Notes under the pieces: model-generated
Databases searched by the model: none
Seen by the model: only the letters and a program-made list of their open reading frames with translations
Told to the model about the DNA's origin: nothing
From: CAZSDW01 sp964605705
GTDB taxonomy: Bacteria > Fidelibacterota > UBA2242
Assembly: GCA_964605705.1 (NCBI GenBank)
Contig: CAZSDW010000032.1
Span: 1-35,526 of the forward strand
Direction: 5' to 3'
Length of the DNA stretch: 35,526 nt
In this document: in pieces, positions 1 through 7,341 of the stretch
Position numbering within the stretch: the stretch's first letter is position 1
How the letters are laid out: every line of letters starts with the position of its first letter
Made by a program: the position numbers and the translations under genes

Positions 1-355
1 CGCTGTGTGTTTGTTTAAACAGGCCAACATTGTCAATGGTTGGGCGATTGATGTATAAGCCGCTAATTGTATGGCCTTGGCCATCATAATGTCCGGAGAA
101 TACGCCTCCTATCGGCGACCAGCCGGCACCGTAAATGTCGTTCCAAGTAGATGTTGACGATGCATTGATATCCGCTGTTTGTTCAAAATATTTATCCCAA
201 GAACCTGAATTCGTGGTGATCCACAACAGATGATCTAATGTTGATACTTGATAGGGGCTTGCTTCATTGCCCGCACCGGGCGGCAGGATTCCATCGGCAA
301 TTGATAGTCTTACACACAGAACAATCAGTGCCAGGATAAAAAGAATTTTCTTCAT
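1..355 (-). CDS. GLUG-motif-type secreted protein, N-terminal part (cut by window edge)
   Basis: This gene is open at the left window edge, so only about 118 N-terminal codons are visible. It starts with ATG at 355 and has a strong Shine-Dalgarno site (GAGGAGG on the minus strand, 361-370). The N-terminus is a typical signal peptide (MKKILFILALIVLCV, followed by a cleavable-looking region near residue 21), so the product is exported. Residues of about 25-117 show the pattern that leads into GLUG repeats: a Trp/Tyr-rich lead-in, then FSGHYDGQGHTISGLYI followed by VGLF. Proteins of this kind are usually large, repetitive surface or secreted proteins with beta-helix-like repeats. The exact function, the number of repeats and any C-terminal sorting domain lie outside the window. 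The secretion call is firmer than the family call. Confidence 0.8.
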   Translation of the reverse strand, partial: MKKILFILALIVLCVRLSIADGILPPGAGNEASPYQVSTLDHLLWITTNSGSWDKYFEQTADINASSTSTWNDIYGAGWSPIGGVFSGHYDGQGHTISGLYINRPTIDNVGLFKQTHS

Positions 356-586
356 TTTGACCTCCTCGACTTTGCTGATTTTTCTCTTTGATCACTTTGC
401 TTCTCTCTTAATATATAGCCAGTTACCAGTGCTTTATTTGTTCATGCTTGTTTAATTATAAATGTAAATTGAATAAATCGCAACAGGTTTTTATACGGGC
501 AGCCTGTAATTAATCGCTGGAAATATGGATGTAAGAATTAAAAATCAAGACTCAGGCTTCAGGGAGCCAAAATAGTCAGTAACTTC

Positions 587-1021
587 TTAGATCGGTCTGT
601 CGTTATTTAATTCGACAATTGGTAATAAACGTGAATCTGCCAATGCCGCCGTCCGATGTCCTATGCCAGCGAGGTATGCCTGGTTTGAGTTAAACGCTAT
701 AAAGTCGGCTATTGACTTTTGCCGTATAAGCATGACCAGGTCCCATTGTTCATCCTGGGGACCAATCAGATATTTGCCGCCTTCGCCTAATAAAACAATA
801 TCGCCACCACTTTTCTTTAAAAACGGCAAGGTGTGGTCTATATATTTCTGATATGCTGCCCTCCCGGAGATTGCTTCACCCGGCATAAGTTCGGGATTCG
901 CGGAATAGTCTGCCACTTCCCGGAAACGCAGCAAATTCAGCATGACGACTTCACCAATAATATTTTGTCTGAAAAGCGCTGCCCCGGCTTCCTGGGTGAC
1001 TTCCAGGTAAGATTCTTTCAT
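587..1021 (-). CDS. DUF1330-like dimeric alpha/beta-barrel protein
   Basis: This is a 144-residue soluble protein with no signal peptide. The pattern VVMLNLLRFREVADYS near residue 26, the SGRAAYQKYI segment, the GG(D/x)I strand, a WDLVMLIR strand and the late HRTAALADSRLLPIVEL segment match the DUF1330 / EthD-like ferredoxin-fold family. Members are small dimeric proteins, and most have no defined reaction. The gene sits 14 bp downstream of an ArsR-type regulator on the same strand, so the two are probably cotranscribed. A nitronate monooxygenase diverges from that regulator, so a role in handling a small reactive or xenobiotic molecule is possible, but this is inferred only from context. Confidence 0.7.
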   Translation of the reverse strand: MKESYLEVTQEAGAALFRQNIIGEVVMLNLLRFREVADYSANPELMPGEAISGRAAYQKYIDHTLPFLKKSGGDIVLLGEGGKYLIGPQDEQWDLVMLIRQKSIADFIAFNSNQAYLAGIGHRTAALADSRLLPIVELNNDRPI

Positions 1022-1035
1022 TTTATTCTCCGTTC

Positions 1036-1626
1036 TTATTGATTTAGCTGTAGATGAACCGATTCTTCCGATGGTTTTTCATTCAGCCAATAGGTCTGTC
1101 CTTCCCGCTCCATCAGTTTTTCTTCGATCATCTCACGGCGGATCAGGCAGTAATCTTCATAAATCGGTGAAATAATTTCATTCACTTCAACTTCGCTGTA
1201 TTTCCGACCCATTTCGAATTTTTTTACGAATTCATTCAGGATGACCCAGCGCTTCTTGTGCTGAACCGGCATCTGCTTCAGCTTGCCTTTATGGAAAAAT
1301 GTCTTCAGGATTTTCTGGCGATAGGCTTCGATTCGCTCCTCCTGGACTGCTTTTTCAATATCTTCAATTGAAATAATATCTTTCAGGGAAATATTCAATA
1401 GGCGCTGACTAACAGAAAAAACGATATAATACTGGTGTTTCTCTTTTGAAACCAATCCGGCTTTTTCCAGCTTCTTCAGGTGAAAGGAAACCGTTGACGA
1501 CGCCAGATTCAGACGTTCTGCCAACTCTTCCAGGCATTGCGGCTTCTCCATCAATGAATTCATTACCATCAGCCGCGAACTGTCTGCTAATGCTTTTATA
1601 ATACCAATACTTTCTTTGAATTCCAT
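1036..1626 (-). CDS. ArsR-type winged-helix regulator with DUF2087 C-terminal domain
   Basis: The first 85 or so of 196 residues form an ArsR/SmtB-like winged helix. The recognition helix is around residues 43-59 (SSTVSFHLKKLEKAGLV), followed by a short wing. Residues of about 105-182 (KILKTFFHKGKLKQMP, a KRWVILNEF helix, then YCLIRREMIEEKLMER) match DUF2087, a small domain often joined to such HTH modules. No clustered Cys pair of the metal-sensing type is visible in the recognition region, so metal sensing is not supported. The regulator is transcribed with the DUF1330 gene and diverges from the nitronate monooxygenase at 1856. The intergenic region carries two matching boxes that could be its operators. 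The DNA-binding role is well supported; the ligand is unknown. Confidence 0.85.
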   Translation of the reverse strand: MEFKESIGIIKALADSSRLMVMNSLMEKPQCLEELAERLNLASSTVSFHLKKLEKAGLVSKEKHQYYIVFSVSQRLLNISLKDIISIEDIEKAVQEERIEAYRQKILKTFFHKGKLKQMPVQHKKRWVILNEFVKKFEMGRKYSEVEVNEIISPIYEDYCLIRREMIEEKLMEREGQTYWLNEKPSEESVHLQLNQ

Positions 1627-1644
1627 ACCAACTCTCTATATTTT

Positions 1645-1718
1645 GTTTTTATAACTATCGAAATAAATATACAAATCTCGAATCCTAATGTCAATCTGTT
1701 TTTATATTTATCGAAATA
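1645..1718. promoter_or_regulatory. Two operator-like direct boxes in the regulator / monooxygenase intergenic region
   Basis: The core TATCGAAATA occurs at 1656-1665 and again at 1709-1718. The match extends upstream to GTTTTTATA at 1645 and 1698, giving 21-base boxes that differ at two positions. The boxes start 53 bp apart, about five helical turns, so bound dimers would sit on the same DNA face. The core TCGA is itself a short dyad. The site lies between the divergent ArsR-type regulator and the nitronate monooxygenase, where an autoregulatory operator would be expected. Binding is inferred. Confidence 0.5.
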
Positions 1719-1855
1719 TATTACATTAAGAATATCTCGCCTGAAAAGGTCGTACTTTTACAAAACTTTTACATTTTTCAATATAAATAATTCGTAGAAT
1801 GGTTTCGTATTTTTATTAATTCCGTCATTATTGAAATATGGATCGGGAGGTGTAA

Positions 1856-3013
1856 ATGTTTGGAAACATGCCAGAATTGCGAATTGGGCACCTGCGGGTA
1901 AAAATTCCCATTATTCAGGGTGGAATGGGTGTTGGTATTTCCCTGTCCGGTCTGGCATCGGCTGTCGCTAATGAGGGTGGAATCGGCGTTATTGCAGCGG
2001 TCGGCGTTGGTATGAACGGTGGCGCGATCAGCGGAGATTTTAACGAAGCAAACGCCGAAGCACTGCGGCAGGAAATCCGAATCGCCCGTTCAAAAACCAA
2101 GGGACTGATAGGCGTCAATGTCATGATCGCTTTATCCGATGCTGATAGATTGTTAGAGGTATCCATAGAAGAAGAAGTGGACGTTGCCATAATGGGCGCA
2201 GGCTTACCGCTTAAATTACCTGCTTCCATCATCGAGAAAGGTTTAAACAATATTCATACCCGGTTTATTCCGATCGTTTCCTCCGGCAGAGCGGCAGCCC
2301 TGATTTTTAATCACTGGGCAAAAAAATATTCCCATATTCCCGATGCCGTGATCGTCGAAGGTCCTTTAGCCGGCGGACATCTGGGATTCAAAGCCGCCGA
2401 ACTGACTCAGACATCCAATCAACTCGAAAACATCGTGACCGATGTGATAAATGTTGTTCATTCTTTCGAACAACTTTTTCATCAATCGATACCGGTAATT
2501 GCTGCTGGCGGTATCTACACTGGCAATGATATTTACAGGTACCTCCAACTCGGTGCCAATGGTGTACAGATGGCGACACGATTTGTGACAACTCATGAAT
2601 GCGATGCGGATATCCGTTTCAAAGAGATGTATCTTAAATGCCATCCGGAGGACCTGAGAATCATCGACAGCCCCGTAGGATTACCAGGCAGGGCGATTGA
2701 TAATGAATTTCTGCAATCGGTTGATGAGGGCGAAAAAAAGCCTTTCAAATGTCCCTGGAAATGTCTGCGCACCTGTAATTTTGAAAAGGTGCCCTATTGT
2801 ATTGCCAAGGCATTGATATCAGCCCGCAGGGGTAAGTTCAAATACGGTTTTGCATTCGCCGGTGCGAATGCATGGCGCGCCGAAAAAATTATCTCTGTTC
2901 ATGAATTAATGGATGCTATCAAAAAAGAATTCAGATATGAATCACGAATTATGAGATTGGATAATTATCAGGCTCCAACGAATTCAGTATTCGACAATAT
3001 ATTAAGTATTTAA
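1856..3013 (+). CDS. Nitronate monooxygenase family FMN enzyme
   Basis: This 385-residue TIM-barrel flavoprotein belongs to the nitronate monooxygenase / 2-nitropropane dioxygenase family. These enzymes oxidise alkyl nitronates with FMN and oxygen, or act as NAD(P)H-dependent flavin oxidoreductases. Visible motifs are the N-terminal PIIQGGMGVGIS segment, GVIAAVGVG, the GPLAGGHLGF motif with the conserved His at residue 175, and the phosphate-binding VIAAGGIYTGNDI followed by LGANGVQMATRF. A C-terminal Cys cluster (CPWKCLRTCNF, then YC) marks a subclass and could bind metal, but this is not shown. The ATG at 1856 is preceded by a good GGGAGG site. The gene diverges from the ArsR-type regulator and converges on the LytTR gene with only 5 bp between stops. 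The physiological substrate cannot be told from sequence. Confidence 0.88.
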   Translation: MFGNMPELRIGHLRVKIPIIQGGMGVGISLSGLASAVANEGGIGVIAAVGVGMNGGAISGDFNEANAEALRQEIRIARSKTKGLIGVNVMIALSDADRLLEVSIEEEVDVAIMGAGLPLKLPASIIEKGLNNIHTRFIPIVSSGRAAALIFNHWAKKYSHIPDAVIVEGPLAGGHLGFKAAELTQTSNQLENIVTDVINVVHSFEQLFHQSIPVIAAGGIYTGNDIYRYLQLGANGVQMATRFVTTHECDADIRFKEMYLKCHPEDLRIIDSPVGLPGRAIDNEFLQSVDEGEKKPFKCPWKCLRTCNFEKVPYCIAKALISARRGKFKYGFAFAGANAWRAEKIISVHELMDAIKKEFRYESRIMRLDNYQAPTNSVFDNILSI

Positions 3014-3018
3014 CAAGT

Positions 3019-3726
3019 TTACTTCTTTAGAATTTTCATAACCCGGTCACAATAATTCCGCCCAATCGGAAACTGGCGCTTTCCAATTTCGGCCATGGTT
3101 GTATCGAAAGATACGATTTTATCAATAGCCACAATCGTCGAACGGTGAATACGAATAAACCGATTTTCCGGTAGTTCATTCTCCAGACTGCTGATTGTCC
3201 GTTTACTGAGAATGACTCTCGATAATGTCGTCAATTTAATATAATCCCTTTCACTTTCAATATAGAGGATGTCTTTCAGAGCAATCTTGTAGATTTTGCG
3301 ATCAGCATTGATATTGATGTAATCAGGAGTGTTTGCCTGATCTTTGTAAAAGTTTTGAACTTTCGCAAAGTTGTTACTGCTTTTAAATTTTTCGATGGCT
3401 TTAAGGAAGCGCTCAAACCGGATTGGCTTCAGCAGGTAATCCACAACATCCAGTTCAAAGCCCTCAAGCGCATATTCACGATGGGCTGTTGTGAAAATTA
3501 CTTGAGGAGGATTTTTGATATTTTTCAGAAAATCAATCCCGGTGATCTCCGGCATTTGAATATCCAGAAACATCAGATCGACCGGTGTTTGACTGATTTT
3601 CCGGAATGCTTCCACAGCGCTGACGCAGGATGCGACTATTTCAAACTCCGGCAGCTTTACCAGATATCCTTCGATTAGTTCACGAGCCAACGGTTCATCA
3701 TCTACGATTATGCAACGAATACTCAT
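3019..3726 (-). CDS. LytTR-family response regulator
   Basis: This is a 235-residue two-component output protein. Residues 1-120 form a receiver domain: acidic pair D9/D10, phosphoacceptor D55 in LDIQMPEITG, the T79/T80 switch region (FTTAH) and K100 in the LLKP motif. Residues of about 135-235 form a LytTR DNA-binding domain (ILYIESERDYIKL, then RFIRIHRSTIVAIDKI). The start overlaps the stop of the kinase gene by four bases (ATGA, 3723-3726), so translation of the pair is coupled. LytTR proteins usually bind short direct repeats about two helical turns apart. Candidate repeats lie upstream of the kinase gene and the divergent ExbB-like gene, which are the most likely targets. Confidence 0.93.
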   Translation of the reverse strand: MSIRCIIVDDEPLARELIEGYLVKLPEFEIVASCVSAVEAFRKISQTPVDLMFLDIQMPEITGIDFLKNIKNPPQVIFTTAHREYALEGFELDVVDYLLKPIRFERFLKAIEKFKSSNNFAKVQNFYKDQANTPDYININADRKIYKIALKDILYIESERDYIKLTTLSRVILSKRTISSLENELPENRFIRIHRSTIVAIDKIVSFDTTMAEIGKRQFPIGRNYCDRVMKILKK

Positions 3727-4805
3727 ACGACTGTTTCTCCCGGAATTGTTGATAAATCGACGGTTAATTTCACAGAATATTTTTCCGTTTCATTTTCGAT
3801 CAGCAGTTGGTGCCGGTTACGATAAAGCAAATCCAGGCGCTTTCTGACATTTTTCAAACCAAGCCCGGTTGCATTGGGTTTTTTATCTTGAGCGGTCACA
3901 CTATTCTCAATATTAAATGTTAACAATTTACGCTCAGTCTTCACCTCTATATTTATCCAGCAGTTTTGATTATTGCTCCCGGCGCCATGTTTTATACTGT
4001 TTTCCACAAATGGAAACAGCAATAGCGGTGCGATTTTCTTGTTTGTAAAACGACCATATATCTGAAATGTCACCGACAGGCGTTCTCCATAGCGCAATTT
4101 TTCTAATGCGATATAATTCTGAAGTACCTGCAACTCTTTTTCCAGAGAAACCGCCGGCACGTTGCATTCATAAAGCATATAGTCCAGCAATTCTGATAAT
4201 TTGAGAATTACCTCTGGCGCCTGATCGGATTTTTTCAATGTCAATGCATACAAATTATTAAGTGTATTAAACAGAAAATGAGGGTGGATTTGGGACTTCA
4301 GCAGTTTCAGTTCCGCTTCCACTTTTTCTTTTGATAGTTCCAGATTTCGCTGCTGGGCTGCATACCAGTATTTCAACAATTTTATCGCAGTTCCCAATAG
4401 AATTACCAAATAAATGCCGATCATCAGGAAACCGATATCGATCCTGACGGGGTATAGATTCGTAAATCTATATCCAAACGGATGGATCGGAATGACGAAA
4501 ACAAACATGATTATCAATAGTTCCAATAACATGGATACCAAGGACATATAGATAAAGTGCACAACAAATGATCGATAATTTTTCAAGAACAGGAAATGCG
4601 GTAAAATGTAGTATATTGTGTAATATGTAGCGCCCATATAGATTGGTAATGTCGTTATAAGGAGTATGAATGCCTGGAAATATGCCTCCTTACTTTCAAA
4701 TCCGTAAAGCAGCGTGTATGCAGCGATCACGCTTATCCAGAACAAAATGTGATACAGTACGCGGTAATTGAAGATCCGAAAAATCTGTGTCCACCATTTT
4801 TTCAC
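3723..4805 (-). CDS. LytS/YehU-type membrane sensor histidine kinase
   Basis: This 360-residue kinase has about four transmembrane segments in the first 145 residues and no large periplasmic domain, then a short coiled linker (about 147-170). The His_kinase motif SQIHPHFLFNTLNNLY follows, with the phosphoacceptor His most likely H176. The N box is LLFPFVENSIKHG (N269) and the G box ATGLGLKNVRKRL (about 312-324). This is the LytS/YehU/YpdA class, which pairs with LytTR regulators, and the partner is encoded directly downstream with a 4-base overlap. With so little extracytoplasmic sequence, the signal is probably a membrane or lipid-phase cue. The gene diverges from the ExbB-like gene at 5045. 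Confidence 0.92.
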   Translation of the reverse strand: MKKWWTQIFRIFNYRVLYHILFWISVIAAYTLLYGFESKEAYFQAFILLITTLPIYMGATYYTIYYILPHFLFLKNYRSFVVHFIYMSLVSMLLELLIIMFVFVIPIHPFGYRFTNLYPVRIDIGFLMIGIYLVILLGTAIKLLKYWYAAQQRNLELSKEKVEAELKLLKSQIHPHFLFNTLNNLYALTLKKSDQAPEVILKLSELLDYMLYECNVPAVSLEKELQVLQNYIALEKLRYGERLSVTFQIYGRFTNKKIAPLLLFPFVENSIKHGAGSNNQNCWINIEVKTERKLLTFNIENSVTAQDKKPNATGLGLKNVRKRLDLLYRNRHQLLIENETEKYSVKLTVDLSTIPGETVV

Positions 4806-4844
4806 GTGAAATAATATAGAATATTTTATAGAAATTCGGTAATA

Positions 4845-4984
4845 ATCGATGAATGGTAATTAATTAGAGACATACTACTCCGATCTATCGATTAAACTTG
4901 AAAACTTACTATTAAGCCACATTTTGTTATAAAATATCTGTTTCATCGACAAATGAATGTATTTTATCGATTATTTCTGAAAAC
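4845..4984. promoter_or_regulatory. Cluster of ATCGA(T/C) boxes, candidate LytTR operators
   Basis: Four ATCGA(T/C) hexamers begin at 4845, 4887, 4945 and 4966. The last two are 21 bp apart and the first two 42 bp apart, multiples of two helical turns, which is the geometry LytTR regulators use. The boxes at 4887 and 4966 are longer matches: both read ATCGATTA, four variable bases, then TGAAAAC. The region lies between the divergent kinase operon and the ExbB-like gene and so could control both. The assignment rests on spacing and position; no LytTR consensus was tested. Confidence 0.4.
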
Positions 4985-5044
4985 GGTTATATGCTCGTGT
5001 AATTTCCTGACGAAATGTTTATTAACAATCGAAAGGAGTTAATC

Positions 5045-5419
5045 ATGAAATGGATTATTGAAGGTGGTCCTGTTGTGATGTTGCAGTTGCTGATAACGGT
5101 TGGAGTATTGGTGGTAATTATCCGTCAAATTGCCATGCTTTATGGTAAAAGCCCGAAAGAAACAAGCATACTTAAAAACCAAAATGATCTGATCATTTAT
5201 GCTGGTGTTTTAAACCTGGTCATCGGGCTTATCGGTCAATTAATGGGGATATTCAATGCAATCAGAGAAATTTTGGTGGCGGCTGACATTAATCCAGAAA
5301 TTGTTGCAGAGGGATTTCGCCAGGCTGCAATTCCGACTATCTACGGTTTCTGGTCCCTGATTGTGCTATCAGTTTTCTGGATTGTATTCAAGTTAAAGGT
5401 CCGGACTTTAGAAAAGTAG
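5045..5419 (+). CDS. Small orphan MotA/TolQ/ExbB-like membrane protein
   Basis: With the start at 5045 this is 124 residues. An upstream in-frame ATG at 5015 exists, but AAAGGAG at 5033-5039 sits correctly for 5045, so I use that start. Three hydrophobic segments are visible: about 9-31, 49-74 and 94-116. Segments 2 and 3 resemble the ExbB/TolQ core: LVIGLIGQLMGIFNAI, an acidic loop (NPEIVAEGFRQA) and IPTIYGFWSLIVL. The usual long cytoplasmic loop of ExbB and any ExbD/TolR partner are missing here. The protein may be a reduced ion-channel subunit that works with partners encoded elsewhere, or a regulator of such complexes. The divergent LytS/LytTR pair probably controls it. Membrane location is near certain; the family call is moderate. 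Confidence 0.65.
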   Translation: MKWIIEGGPVVMLQLLITVGVLVVIIRQIAMLYGKSPKETSILKNQNDLIIYAGVLNLVIGLIGQLMGIFNAIREILVAADINPEIVAEGFRQAAIPTIYGFWSLIVLSVFWIVFKLKVRTLEK

Positions 5420-5429
5420 TATTTGAGTC

Positions 5430-5465
5430 CCATAAAAAGCCCATTACATAATGGGCTTTTTATGG
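5430..5465. terminator. Perfect bidirectional rho-independent terminator hairpin
   Basis: A 17-base arm at 5430-5446 (CCATAAAAAGCCCATTA) pairs perfectly with 5449-5465, leaving a two-base centre. The GC core GCCCAT/ATGGGC is flanked by A5 on one side and T5 on the other, so it can end transcription from both directions. It lies between the convergent ExbB-like gene (stop 5419) and the methyltransferase-like gene (stop 5491). Confidence 0.85.
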
Positions 5466-5490
5466 TTTCTTCTATGCAATTGTCTATAAA

Positions 5491-6366
5491 TTATTTCCGA
5501 ATAATCTTTGGAATCCACATCGGCACCTCCTGCATATATTTTCGATAGTCATCACCGAAACGTTCAAGCAATAATTTCTCTTCATGACGACACATATAAG
5601 TCAAAAATACGATTGCACCGATCCAGACAAGCGCAGCGGCAATGGACATACTGATAATCAGTAATCCTAAATACAGCAGCACTTCACTGAAATACATAGG
5701 ATGCCGACTGTATTTATATGCCCCGCTCCGAATTACAACTGGTATCTCCCTGACTTCCCCGAATACGATTGACATTGTAGTGACAGCTAAATAACCAGAA
5801 ATAATCAGTATAATGATACCAACAGGCGCCCTGACAATATTGGGAACGACACCGTTGAGGAAGGTTGTATACTTGAAATAAAACGTATCCGCCAGCCAAA
5901 CAATAAAAAACAGAATCGCAAAGATCGCCTGCCCGGCATCGCCGATGATATGCTCGCCAGTAAGATCATCACGATTATGGTAAGATTTTCTTTGCCCGGT
6001 TTCTTTAATCAATTTACGATCAGCTTTTATTACCCAGCTAATACCAAATAAAATACCTATTAAAAATAGCGGTCCGGAAATAAACAGGTATGCGTAAATC
6101 GAAAATTTCCCCCACGCCAGTACTATATAAGCGACTCCTAAAATCGTATAAATCAACGCTCCAATCCATTCCCACTTCCATGAAAACACCAGAGTTATCA
6201 CAATTAAGTAGGTAGGAATCAAATGAATGAGGAATCCCAGGATTGATTTTAACAGGGAGCCTCCTTCAGAAAACACATCCAGCGCGAACAGACTGATGAA
6301 CAGAGCAAATAAAATACACAGTGCTCTTGGAAGCCATATAAGAATCTTGTTGATCTCCGTTTTCAT
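5491..6366 (-). CDS. Isoprenylcysteine carboxyl methyltransferase-like membrane protein
   Basis: This is a 291-residue polytopic membrane protein with about seven hydrophobic segments. The C-terminal third carries the signature of the ICMT / phospholipid N-methyltransferase superfamily: SGAYKYSRHPMYFSE (about 214-228) and, after another helix pair, EEKLLLERFGDDYRKY (262-277) and VPMWIPK. In this superfamily the RHP segment and the EE motif help bind S-adenosylmethionine. Bacterial members methylate lipids, quinone precursors or other small hydrophobic acceptors, and the substrate here cannot be deduced. The ATG at 6366 is preceded by GGGAG. The gene lies downstream of the alternative-oxidase-like gene, with a 216-bp gap. 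The superfamily call is good. Confidence 0.8.
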   Translation of the reverse strand: MKTEINKILIWLPRALCILFALFISLFALDVFSEGGSLLKSILGFLIHLIPTYLIVITLVFSWKWEWIGALIYTILGVAYIVLAWGKFSIYAYLFISGPLFLIGILFGISWVIKADRKLIKETGQRKSYHNRDDLTGEHIIGDAGQAIFAILFFIVWLADTFYFKYTTFLNGVVPNIVRAPVGIIILIISGYLAVTTMSIVFGEVREIPVVIRSGAYKYSRHPMYFSEVLLYLGLLIISMSIAAALVWIGAIVFLTYMCRHEEKLLLERFGDDYRKYMQEVPMWIPKIIRK

Positions 6367-6582
6367 CTTTTCTCCCTTGAATTTGAATGAATTGTACCGA
6401 ATAAATTTTGAAGAATCAATAGCGATATTTATTAATGACTGGGACAGATTGCGTTTAAAGTACCGTTGGGATTAATAAAGAAAAGGCGTATAGCGACAGA
6501 GATTGATAAGCCATAGTGTCTCTATATCCTTTTCCTGATAATCCGGTAAGTGCAGCCGCCAGTTTAATTTCTCAAACCTGCT

Positions 6583-7269
6583 TTATAAATCCAACTCCGG
6601 CATACCATCATATTCGACAATATTTTCAGGCTTTCCGCAAAAATAGAAACTATAATTCATGTGGTCCCGCTCATCGAGCCCGATTCGCCGAAAAACATCC
6701 GCCCAGGTTTTCGCATTTGTATACTGTTTTACCAATTCACTTTTCACTATTTGATCTTCCCATTCCGGATGCTCCTGGACAAATTTCGCATATACATGTT
6801 CAGCATGATCTTCGAATTCTGCATTGAACAGAAACGCTCTTTTAATATTGACCAACGCCACCAGGCGTGTTATCAGAACATAGGTATTGACAACTAACCA
6901 AGGAATTAACGGAAAGAGATACCAGGGATCTTTGACATCGTCTTCCTTCATTTTTTCATTGATTACGCGCAAATGCCAATACTCATTATCCTGGGCTTCC
7001 CGGCTCCATTCCACGATTTTGCAGAATTTATCAATTTGATCACTGTTCTTATATTCGCGAGTCAGACGTGCGTACTGCCGAATTTCCCAGGATCGATAAG
7101 GAATACTGGCAAGCATTTCGATCAGTTTCGTTTTTCCCAATGTCATTTTCCAACCTGTCAACACATCCATTGAGAAGAAGAATATCCTGGCTGCCAGCGA
7201 ATATTGATAGCGGAATCGCTCAAGAGAAGCTATCTGCTCTTTTTTCAGATCAATTGATGTTTTTAACAT
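6583..7269 (-). CDS. Alternative-oxidase-like diiron carboxylate protein
   Basis: The 228 residues show the order and spacing of the alternative oxidase (AOX/PTOX) diiron site. Candidate ligands are E62 (SWEIRQYA), E96 and H99 (NEYWHL, compare the AOX motif NERMHL), E153 (EDHAEHVY, compare EEEAIHTY) and E200 and H203 (LDERDH, compare ADEAHH). Y160 falls seven residues after E153, as the essential AOX Tyr does. A hydrophobic stretch at about 117-141 could provide membrane attachment. AOX enzymes oxidise quinols with oxygen without pumping protons. Overall similarity outside the motifs is low, so a different oxygen-dependent diiron activity is possible. The Shine-Dalgarno region is weak (AGGGAT). 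The downstream neighbour is an ICMT-like methyltransferase. Confidence 0.7.
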   Translation of the reverse strand: MLKTSIDLKKEQIASLERFRYQYSLAARIFFFSMDVLTGWKMTLGKTKLIEMLASIPYRSWEIRQYARLTREYKNSDQIDKFCKIVEWSREAQDNEYWHLRVINEKMKEDDVKDPWYLFPLIPWLVVNTYVLITRLVALVNIKRAFLFNAEFEDHAEHVYAKFVQEHPEWEDQIVKSELVKQYTNAKTWADVFRRIGLDERDHMNYSFYFCGKPENIVEYDGMPELDL

Positions 7270-7341
7270 TATCTAAATCCCTATATTGAAGGTACAATCA
7301 GGTATTAACTTAATTGATTAAGACAGACGAAACGCCCCGGA

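Noticed and set aside
550..570. GGCT...AGCC hairpin after the DUF1330 gene as a terminator
   Set aside because: The stem is only four base pairs and there is no clear T tract, so it is too weak to call.
1915..2250. Open frame on the minus strand inside the nitronate monooxygenase gene
   Set aside because: It lies wholly inside a well-supported gene, is low-complexity (Pro, Ser, Thr and Ile rich) and matches no family.
6428..6479. Inverted repeat TTTATTAAT / ATTAATAAA in the gap upstream of the ICMT-like gene
   Set aside because: Nine-base AT-only arms with a 34-base spacer are expected by chance in such DNA; no second copy was seen.
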